Translations under genes and position numbers: made by a program
Shown: one piece after another, positions 57,927 through 64,000 of the stretch
How the letters are laid out: each line of letters opens with the position of its first letter
Position numbering within the stretch: the stretch's first letter is position 1
Assembly (NCBI GenBank): GCA_021845685.1
Contig: JAJZVN010000003.1
Coordinates: forward strand, 1-64,000
Reading direction: 5' to 3'
Source: a bacterium
Lineage (GTDB): Bacteria > SZUA-79 > Acidulodesulfobacterales > Acidulodesulfobacteraceae
Length of the DNA: 64,000 nt
The notes under the pieces: model-generated
Told to the model about the DNA's origin: nothing
Database searches by the model: none
Seen by the model: only the letters and a program-made list of their open reading frames with translations

Positions 57927-58325
57927 ATGCAGGACCCTATTTCAGATTTAATCATCAGAATTAAAAATGCTTCTACGGCAGGAAAAAAATCTGTGGTAAT
58001 TCCATATTCAAAAATAAAAGAAGAAATATGTCTTAATTTACAAAAAAATGGATTTATTGAATCTACGACCATAACTAATTCGGAAAATATTGCAAAAAAA
58101 TCACTTGAAGTATTGTTAAAATATACTAATAAGAAGAAACCTTTAGTTGTAGAAATGAAAGTGACAAGTACTCCCGGTTTGAGGCAATATAAAAGCGTTA
58201 AAAATATCAAACCGTATAAGAATGGATTAGGAATGGAAATTTTTACAACATCTAAAGGCATAATTGCAGATTATGAATGTTTGGAACAAAATGTAGGCGG
58301 ATTATCATTATTAAAAATTATGTAA
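57927..58325 (+). CDS. rpsH: 30S ribosomal protein S8
   Basis: A 132-residue S8. QDPISDLIIRIKNASTAGKK start and VTSTPGLRQYKSVKNIK in the middle. The C-terminus IADYECLEQNVGGLSLLKIM has the consensus form but with D-Y-E-C in place of the more common D-x-E-A. In E. coli S8 represses the spc operon; no site was identified. Confidence 0.96.
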   Translation: MQDPISDLIIRIKNASTAGKKSVVIPYSKIKEEICLNLQKNGFIESTTITNSENIAKKSLEVLLKYTNKKKPLVVEMKVTSTPGLRQYKSVKNIKPYKNGLGMEIFTTSKGIIADYECLEQNVGGLSLLKIM

Positions 58326-58356
58326 ATATATATTAATAAAATAGGATATAAATATA

Positions 58357-58896
58357 ATGTCTAGGATTGGGAAAAAACCGGTTAATATACCGGCAGGAGT
58401 GAAAGTTAATTTAAAAGATAATTTGTTCACATGCACAGGGCCGAAAGGGTCGGTGTCTAAAAAATTACCGGAAAAATCTTCCGTAGCTATTAACGATTCC
58501 GTTATCACGGTTAGTTTAGCCGATAATGACAAAAATAATGAAAAATTTACTGGATTAACTCGGACAATTATTGCAAATTGCATAGAAGGTGTTTCGGATG
58601 GATTTTCTTTAAATATGGAAATTATCGGAGTTGGGTATAAAGCCGAGGTAAAAACAAATTCATTGAATTTAAATATAGGTTATTCCCATCCGATTATTTT
58701 TAATATCCCGGAATCAATTTCAATAAATGTTGAAAAGAACACTTTGTTAAAAATTACAGGAAACGACAAAGACCTTGTCGGTCAGGTTGCGGCTAAAATT
58801 AGAAGTTATAGAAAACCTGAGCCGTATAAAGGCAAAGGTATAAAATATAGCGATGAAATTATAAAAAGAAAAGTCGGGAAAGCTTCAGGAAAATAA
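58357..58896 (+). CDS. rplF: 50S ribosomal protein L6
   Basis: A 179-residue L6 with two similar domains. SRIGKKPVNIPAGVKVNLKD start and the C-terminal GQVAAKIRSYRKPEPYKGKG signature. Complete. Confidence 0.97.
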   Translation: MSRIGKKPVNIPAGVKVNLKDNLFTCTGPKGSVSKKLPEKSSVAINDSVITVSLADNDKNNEKFTGLTRTIIANCIEGVSDGFSLNMEIIGVGYKAEVKTNSLNLNIGYSHPIIFNIPESISINVEKNTLLKITGNDKDLVGQVAAKIRSYRKPEPYKGKGIKYSDEIIKRKVGKASGK

Positions 58897-58916
58897 TTTA
58901 AAAGGAAAGCATAAAT

Positions 58917-59273
58917 ATGAAAACGAAATTTGAAAAACGATTGAGAAGAAAGGTTCAAATTAAAAAAGCTATGCGTAATAATAAAAGACCTAGATTATGC
59001 GTTTACAAAAGTCTTAATAATATTTATGCTCAGGTTTTTTCTTTGGACAATAAAGTATTGGCGCAGGTGTCTACATTGTCAAATGAGATAAAAGACGAAA
59101 TCAAAGGGCATAAAGGCAATGTCGAATCTGCAAAAATAATAGGTGCCAAGATTGCTGAACTTTGTAAAAAAAATTCTATCAATGAAGTTGCTTTTGACAG
59201 AAATGGATATATATATCACGGCAGAGTTAAGGCGTTAGCCGATGCTGCAAGAGAAAACGGATTAATCTTTTAG
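58917..59273 (+). CDS. rplR: 50S ribosomal protein L18
   Basis: A 118-residue L18 that binds 5S rRNA with L5. KRPRLCVYKSLNNIYAQVF in the N-terminal half and AFDRNGYIYHGRVKALADAA at the end. Preceded by AAAGGAAAG. Confidence 0.97.
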   Translation: MKTKFEKRLRRKVQIKKAMRNNKRPRLCVYKSLNNIYAQVFSLDNKVLAQVSTLSNEIKDEIKGHKGNVESAKIIGAKIAELCKKNSINEVAFDRNGYIYHGRVKALADAARENGLIF

Positions 59274-59288
59274 TTTCGGGAGGATATT

Positions 59289-59783
59289 TTGGAGTTACTT
59301 AATGCAAAAGACTTAAATTTTAAAGACAAGGTAATACATATATCTAGGGTAGCCAAAGTTGTTAAGGGCGGTCGCCGGTTTGGTTTTTCTGCTTTAGTTG
59401 CAGTCGGAGATGAAGGCGCAGGATATGTCGGGATTGGACTCGGAAAAGCCAAGGAGGTTCCCGAAGCGATAAGAAAAGCGACAGAGCAGGCTAAAAAAAA
59501 TCTATTAAAAGTAAAAATTTTTAAAAATACAATTCCTCATGAACAAGATGCGAAAGCAGGCGCGGGATATGTTTTTATGAAGCCTGCTCCTGAAGGAACA
59601 GGAATTATTGCAGGCGGCGCAATGAGAGCAATATTTGAATTAAGCGGTATAAAAAATGTATATGCAAAAAGTATAGGCTCGTCAAACCCTCATAATGTTG
59701 CGAGAGCCACTATAAAATGTTTGTCTTCATTATATTATAAGAAAGAATTAATAAATAGAAGATTTGAAAATAAGGAAAAATAA
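59289..59783 (+). CDS. rpsE: 30S ribosomal protein S5
   Basis: A 164-residue S5 starting TTG at 59289 after [26 protein letters not shown] and [20 protein letters not shown], then the second domain [20 protein letters not shown]. Its stop codon abuts the ATG of rplO, leaving no room for rpmD. Confidence 0.97.
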   Translation: MELLNAKDLNFKDKVIHISRVAKVVKGGRRFGFSALVAVGDEGAGYVGIGLGKAKEVPEAIRKATEQAKKNLLKVKIFKNTIPHEQDAKAGAGYVFMKPAPEGTGIIAGGAMRAIFELSGIKNVYAKSIGSSNPHNVARATIKCLSSLYYKKELINRRFENKEK

Positions 59784-60221
59784 ATGATAAGCTTAAGCAA
59801 ATTTAGCAAATTAGGAAATAAAAATAAAAAAAGACTCGGCAGAGGTCAGGGGTCAGGTCATGGCCAAACGTCAGGCAAGGGCAATAAGGGTCAGAATGCG
59901 CGTGCCGGAGGAGGGGTCAGAACAGGGTTTGAAGGCGGACAAATGCCCTATATCCGCAGAGTTCCCAAAAGAGGATTTAATAATCCATTAAAAATAGAAT
60001 ATATTATAGTAAATTTGAAAGATATTATTGATTTAAAAGAAGATAAAATTGATGTTAATATATTAAAAGAAGCAGGTTTAGTTAAAAATATCAACGGTAA
60101 AAAATTTAAAATATTGGGTGTAGGCAATATTGATCGTAAAATTAATATAACTTGTGATAAAATTTCTAAAAGCGCTAAAGATAAAATAGAAAAAGCTGGC
60201 GGAACTGTCGAGATAATATAA
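59784..60221 (+). CDS. rplO: 50S ribosomal protein L15
   Basis: A 145-residue L15. The Gly/Arg-rich KKRLGRGQGSGHGQTSGKG start, GGVRTGFEGGQMPYIRRVPK and a globular C-terminus. Begins immediately after the rpsE stop; rpmD (L30), which usually lies between, is absent. Overlaps secY by one base. Confidence 0.97.
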   Translation: MISLSKFSKLGNKNKKRLGRGQGSGHGQTSGKGNKGQNARAGGGVRTGFEGGQMPYIRRVPKRGFNNPLKIEYIIVNLKDIIDLKEDKIDVNILKEAGLVKNINGKKFKILGVGNIDRKINITCDKISKSAKDKIEKAGGTVEII

Positions 60222-61522
60222 TGGCGCAAAGTTTTGAAAATGTAAGCAAAATCCCAGAATTGCGCAATAGAATATTATATACATTATTGATGTTTATAAT
60301 ATTCAGGCTTGGCGTGCATATTACTACTCCAGGGGTTAATGCTGTTGCTTTATCTGCATTTTTTAATAAAGCGAATAGCAACTTGTTTGGAATGTTTAAT
60401 ATGTTTACGGGCGGCGCTTTATCCAGATTTTCTATATTTTCTCTGGGTATAATGCCGTACATCAGTTCGTCTATTATATTTCAAATGCTCCCGATGGTTT
60501 TTCCTTCTATGGATAGGCTGCAAAAAGAAGGGGAAGCAGGAAGAAAACGTTTAATGCAGTATATAAGATACGGAACCGTAGGATTAGCACTGCTTCAATC
60601 CATAGGTATTAGTTATGGGATTCAAGCAATGAAAAGTCCAAACGGAATTCCTATTGTATCAGATCCAGGATTGTCTTTTATGATTATATCCGTAATTACT
60701 TTAACTGCGGGCACGGTTTTTGTAATGTGGATTGGCGAAGAAATATCGGAAAATGGCATTGGAAATGGAATATCGCTAATTATTTTTGCAGGAATTGTTG
60801 CAGCTTTGCCTGCGGCTGCTATAAATACGTTTAAACTTGTCGGCGCTGGCGAATTAAGCCCTATGCTGCTCGTTCTAGTTGTCATTATGATGGCGCTTGT
60901 TATAGGATTTATTGTTTTTGTTGAATCTGCCCAGCGCAGAATTCCTATACAATATCCTAAAAAAATGGTAGGTAGAAAATTATATTCTGGACAGGTAAGT
61001 TATTTACCGATTAAAGTTAATACGGCGGGAGTAATTCCTCCAATTTTTGCTATGTCCATATTACTTTTCCCTGCTACTATTTCAAATTTTATAAAAGATC
61101 CGTTTTTTGAATCCGTATCTCAATATTTGAATCCGGAAGGTTTTTTATATAATTTAATATTTGTTATTTTAATTTTTTTCTTTTGTTATTTTTACACGGC
61201 AATAACTTTTAAAGTAGACGAAGTATCCGATGACTTGAGAAAATATGGCGGGAATATTCCTGGAATTAAACCTGGAAGGTCCACCGCAAATTTTATAGAC
61301 AAAATTCTTAACAGAGTTACATTTATAGGCGCTGTATATCTTTCGGCAATATGTTTATTGCCTACTATTTTAATAGATAAATTTCACGTCCCTTTTTATT
61401 TTGGCGGAACGGGTCTATTAATTGTAGTCGTAGTTGCAATGGATACTATTGTTCAAATTCAGTCGCATTTATTATACAGGAATTATGACAGTTTATTAAA
61501 AAAAGCATCTAAGAAAAAATGA
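60221..61522 (+). CDS. secY: Protein translocase subunit SecY
   Basis: A 433-residue ten-helix channel. Family blocks: FRLGVHITTPGVNAVALSAF, the ALSRFSIFSLGIMPYISSSI segment of helix 2b, QKEGEAGRKRLMQYIRYGT and GIKPGRSTANFIDKILNRVT with cytoplasmic loop residues that contact the ribosome. Complete; its end overlaps adk by four bases. Confidence 0.97.
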   Translation: MAQSFENVSKIPELRNRILYTLLMFIIFRLGVHITTPGVNAVALSAFFNKANSNLFGMFNMFTGGALSRFSIFSLGIMPYISSSIIFQMLPMVFPSMDRLQKEGEAGRKRLMQYIRYGTVGLALLQSIGISYGIQAMKSPNGIPIVSDPGLSFMIISVITLTAGTVFVMWIGEEISENGIGNGISLIIFAGIVAALPAAAINTFKLVGAGELSPMLLVLVVIMMALVIGFIVFVESAQRRIPIQYPKKMVGRKLYSGQVSYLPIKVNTAGVIPPIFAMSILLFPATISNFIKDPFFESVSQYLNPEGFLYNLIFVILIFFFCYFYTAITFKVDEVSDDLRKYGGNIPGIKPGRSTANFIDKILNRVTFIGAVYLSAICLLPTILIDKFHVPFYFGGTGLLIVVVVAMDTIVQIQSHLLYRNYDSLLKKASKKK

Positions 61523-62181
61523 AAGATAATTTAGTTTGTATACTAATCGGGCCGCCTGGAGCAGGGAAAGGTACACAGGCTAAAAATATAGCGAACAGGT
61601 ATCAATGCAAATTAGTTTCAACGGGTGATATACTCAGAGAAAATGTTGAAAATAATACTGTATTGGGAGTTCAGGCAAAAAAATATATAGACAATGGAAA
61701 TTTGGTACCTGCAGAATTAGTTGCTGCTATGATAAAAAATACCATGGAGCTATATGGAATAAATATAAATTATTTATTTGACGGTTTTCCTCGAGATATA
61801 GAGCAAAATATATTTTTTGAAAAAATATTGAACGAATTTGATTTATCAGTTAAAGCTATGATATATATAAATATAGAAGATGATATTGTTTTCGATAGAC
61901 TAACAAATAGAAGAATATGTCCTAAATGCCATAGAGTATATCATTTAAAATATTATCCGCCTAAATTTGATAATTTATGCGACGATTGTAAAGTTGAGTT
62001 AATAACGAGAGACGACGACAAAAAAGATGTAATAAAAAAAAGATTAGAGGTTTTCCAAAAATTAACGCATCCATTGGTTGAATATTATAAAAAACAAAAT
62101 AAAGTTATAGAAATTGATGGAAATAAAAATTCTGAAGATGTTTTTAAAAATATTATTTCAGGAATAAATTGTTTTAAATGA
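61519..62181 (+). CDS. adk: Adenylate kinase, zinc-LID type
   Basis: A 220-residue kinase equilibrating AMP, ADP and ATP. P-loop GPPGAGKGTQAK (12-23), AMP-binding STGDILRENV, DGFPRD. The LID carries a zinc site with CPKC and CDDC separated by about 20 residues, as in Gram-positive and many deltaproteobacterial-type enzymes. The start overlaps secY (ATGA), the end overlaps map. Confidence 0.97.
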   Translation: MKDNLVCILIGPPGAGKGTQAKNIANRYQCKLVSTGDILRENVENNTVLGVQAKKYIDNGNLVPAELVAAMIKNTMELYGININYLFDGFPRDIEQNIFFEKILNEFDLSVKAMIYINIEDDIVFDRLTNRRICPKCHRVYHLKYYPPKFDNLCDDCKVELITRDDDKKDVIKKRLEVFQKLTHPLVEYYKKQNKVIEIDGNKNSEDVFKNIISGINCFK

Positions 62182-62918
62182 TTAAATTAAAAAATAAAAA
62201 TGATATTGCAGAAATTAGAAAGTCCGGTAAAATTGTTAATGAGGTATTAAATAAATTAGCCGATATAACTAAACCCGGTTTAGCAACAAAAATATATGAT
62301 AAATTAGCAGAAGAGATAACATGGTCATATAATGCGAAATGTGCATTTAAAGGATACAAAGGCTTCCCGCATTCTATATGCGTATCAATTAACGAAGAGG
62401 TTGTTCATGGTTTTCCTTCTGATAGAAAATTACATGAAGGGGATATCGTGAGTTTAGATTTCGGCGTTTTATATAACGGATATTATGCCGATTCAGCCTT
62501 AACTGTTCCAGTAGGTTCAGTTTCAGATAAGGCTGAAGAATTAATAGATATTACAAGGAAATCTTTATATGAAGGTATATCTAATGCTAAAATAGGAAAT
62601 AATTTAAATGAAGTAGGCGGATCTATTGAAAATTATGTTTTAAATCATAATTTTTCAATCGTGCGGGATTTTGTAGGACATGGTCTCGGATTTGAATTGC
62701 ATGAAGATCCCCAGGTGCCTAATTATATTATTAAGACTTCTAACGTAATTTTAGAAGAAGGCTTAGTTATTGCAATAGAACCTATGGTGAATGAGAAAAA
62801 TTATAAAATAAAAATAAAGAAAAATAATTGGACGGTAATAACCGCAGATAAGGGATTATCCGCCCATTTTGAACATACAATAGCTATAACGGAAAATGGA
62901 CCTGAGATTTTAACTTAA
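62178..62918 (+). CDS. map: Type I methionine aminopeptidase
   Basis: A 246-residue metalloprotease removing N-terminal Met. GFPHSICVSINEEVVHGFPS (conserved His), SLDFGVLYNGYYADSALTV with the first metal Asp pair, VGHGLGFELHEDPQVPNY and the EPMV Glu are all present. Starts four bases inside adk. In the usual secY-adk-map-infA order. Confidence 0.97.
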   Translation: MIKLKNKNDIAEIRKSGKIVNEVLNKLADITKPGLATKIYDKLAEEITWSYNAKCAFKGYKGFPHSICVSINEEVVHGFPSDRKLHEGDIVSLDFGVLYNGYYADSALTVPVGSVSDKAEELIDITRKSLYEGISNAKIGNNLNEVGGSIENYVLNHNFSIVRDFVGHGLGFELHEDPQVPNYIIKTSNVILEEGLVIAIEPMVNEKNYKIKIKKNNWTVITADKGLSAHFEHTIAITENGPEILT

Positions 62919-63002
62919 AATTTATAATTTTAATTTAATTTATTTTAATTATATTATATTATAAAAAATTAAATTTATATAAATACGAAATTAAATAAAA
63001 AT

Positions 63003-63224
63003 ATGGCAAAAAAAGAGGACTTAATAGAAGTTGAGGGAATTGTCTTAGAACCTTTGCCTAATGCTATGTTTAAGGTAGAATTAGAAAATGGACATAAGGT
63101 TCTTGCCCATATATCCGGCAAGATGAGGATGCATTATATAAGAATTTTGCCAGGAGATAAAGTTACGGTTGAGCTTTCGCCTTACGATCTTACACGAGGC
63201 AGAATTATATTCAGAACAAAATAA
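63003..63224 (+). CDS. infA: Translation initiation factor IF-1
   Basis: A 73-residue OB-fold protein. [20 protein letters not shown] start, [20 protein letters not shown] and LTRGRIIFR end, all canonical IF-1. Confidence 0.97.
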   Translation: MAKKEDLIEVEGIVLEPLPNAMFKVELENGHKVLAHISGKMRMHYIRILPGDKVTVELSPYDLTRGRIIFRTK

Positions 63225-63271
63225 ATAAATTAAATTTAAAGATAAATAAAAACAAGATAGGAGTAAAAAAA

Positions 63272-63385
63272 TTGAAAGTCAGATCTTCGGTAAAAAAAAT
63301 TTGCGATAAATGTAAAGTAGTTAAAAGAAAAGGCGTTGTCAGAGTTATTTGCGAAAATCCAAAACATAAACAGCGTCAGGGATAA
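63272..63385 (+). CDS. rpmJ: 50S ribosomal protein L36
   Basis: A 37-codon gene starting TTG at 63272, with AGGAG eight bases upstream. The product [18 protein letters not shown] and [13 protein letters not shown] contains the C-x2-C...C...H zinc set of L36. Lies between infA and rpsM as usual. Confidence 0.96.
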   Translation: MKVRSSVKKICDKCKVVKRKGVVRVICENPKHKQRQG

Positions 63386-63398
63386 ATAGGAGGAACAC

Positions 63399-63770
63399 AT
63401 GGCAAGAATATCAGGTATTGATTTACCAAAAAATAAACGGATTGAAATAGGATTGACTTATATTTTTGGAATAGGAAAATCTACCGCAAAAAAAATATTA
63501 TCCAATGCAGGTATTGATTTAAATATTAAGGTTAATGATCTTACTGAACCCCAAGTTAATTTGATACGGCAGGCTATTGATAAAGAATTTAAAGTTGAAG
63601 GAGATCTTAAAAGAGAGATTCAAACCAATATTAAAAGACTTATAGATATAGCTTCATATAGAGGGCTTAGGCATAAAAAAGGATTGCCTGTAAGAGGACA
63701 AAGAACAAAAACAAATTCAAGAACTAGAAAAGGACCTAGAAAATCCATAGGGTCATTGAAAAAGGCTTAA
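63399..63770 (+). CDS. rpsM: 30S ribosomal protein S13
   Basis: A 123-residue S13. [20 protein letters not shown] start, [11 protein letters not shown] helix-hairpin-helix, [20 protein letters not shown] and basic tail. AGGAGG before the ATG. First ribosomal gene of the alpha operon part. Confidence 0.97.
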   Translation: MARISGIDLPKNKRIEIGLTYIFGIGKSTAKKILSNAGIDLNIKVNDLTEPQVNLIRQAIDKEFKVEGDLKREIQTNIKRLIDIASYRGLRHKKGLPVRGQRTKTNSRTRKGPRKSIGSLKKA

Positions 63771-63842
63771 ATAAAAACTTAAACATAGCTTAAATTAAAT
63801 AGCTTACTAATTATAATAATTTGAATTCTTTAAGAGGTTTAA

Positions 63843-64000
63843 ATGGCTGAACACAAGAAAAAACTTATTAAGAAAAAAAAAGAAAAGAAAACAATACAGA
63901 ATGCAATTGCTCATGTAAAATCAACTTTCAATAATACAATAGTAAGCATTTCCGATTTAAACGGAAATGTTATTGCCTGGGCAAGCTCAGGCAGTTCTGG
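63843..64000 (+). CDS. rpsK: 30S ribosomal protein S11, 5' part
   Basis: The first 52 codons of S11, cut by the right edge: a Lys-rich start, then [20 protein letters not shown] and [13 protein letters not shown], the standard S11 opening. The ATG at 63843 follows an AAGAGG. Expected next are rpsD, rpoA and rplQ. Confidence 0.96.
   Translation, partial: MAEHKKKLIKKKKEKKTIQNAIAHVKSTFNNTIVSISDLNGNVIAWASSGSS

Overview
The window is 64 kb of a very AT-rich bacterial chromosome, and I read it as the replication-origin region of a Gram-negative, sulfur-oxidising bacterium. Gram-negative is inferred from a TolC-type outer-membrane protein, a porin-like remnant, lipoproteins and Tat/Sec-exported c-type cytochromes. 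Gene content (Sox cluster, DsrE proteins, TauE/SafE exporter, extreme A+T, Asn-rich insertions in housekeeping proteins) would suit a deltaproteobacteria-like acidophilic sulfur lineage such as Ca. Acidulodesulfobacterales, but that placement is a guess from memory. Nearly all genes left of about 16.0 kb are on the minus strand and nearly all right of 16.85 kb on the plus strand, so transcription diverges from a putative oriC between rpmH and dnaA.

Layout. 1-5.3 kb is an accessory island: a CARF-domain (Card1/Can2-like) remnant cut by a probable IS256-type insertion, an MntA-HepT toxin-antitoxin pair, a truncated porin-like gene beside a large palindrome, an AbiEii-type nucleotidyltransferase with its small partner, and a third nucleotidyltransferase (RlaP-like) next to a monoheme cytochrome c. 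5.4-9.3 kb holds a membrane-fusion protein, a TolC-like channel and a TauE/SafE permease. 9.4-16.0 kb is the classic mnmG-mnmE-yidC-yidD-rnpA-rpmH block. 16.0-16.85 kb is the origin region, invaded by two MITE-like elements, followed by dnaA-dnaN-gyrB.

22.7-24.3 kb contains two structured RNAs that resemble the omega RNAs of IS200/IS605-type elements (a HEARO/IscB-like RNA and a TnpB-type right end). They lie on either side of tatA, and no nuclease gene remains. 24.5-32.4 kb is a Sox sulfur-oxidation cluster: ccdA (soxV-like), soxW, soxY, soxZ, a DUF302 gene and soxB, then an alternating array dsrE - cytochrome c - dsrE - cytochrome c - dsrE. SoxY and SoxB carry twin-arginine signals, which fits the nearby tatA. 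The two cytochromes look like stripped-down single-heme SoxA-like domains, and the three DsrE proteins are all predicted to be exported. No SoxCD and no conventional SoxX or SoxA is present. The array is the strongest candidate for an undescribed variant system: an extracytoplasmic sulfur-relay module.

32.8-64 kb is the translation/transcription superregion: tRNA-Thr-Tyr-Gly-Thr, tuf, rpmG, tRNA-Trp, secE, nusG, rplKAJL, rpoBC, rpsL, rpsG, fusA, a second tuf whose protein product is identical to the first, then the S10, spc and start of the alpha operons (rpsJ to rpsK, cut by the right edge). rpmD is missing from its usual place. Several leaders show candidate RNA control structures (rplJ, rpsJ).
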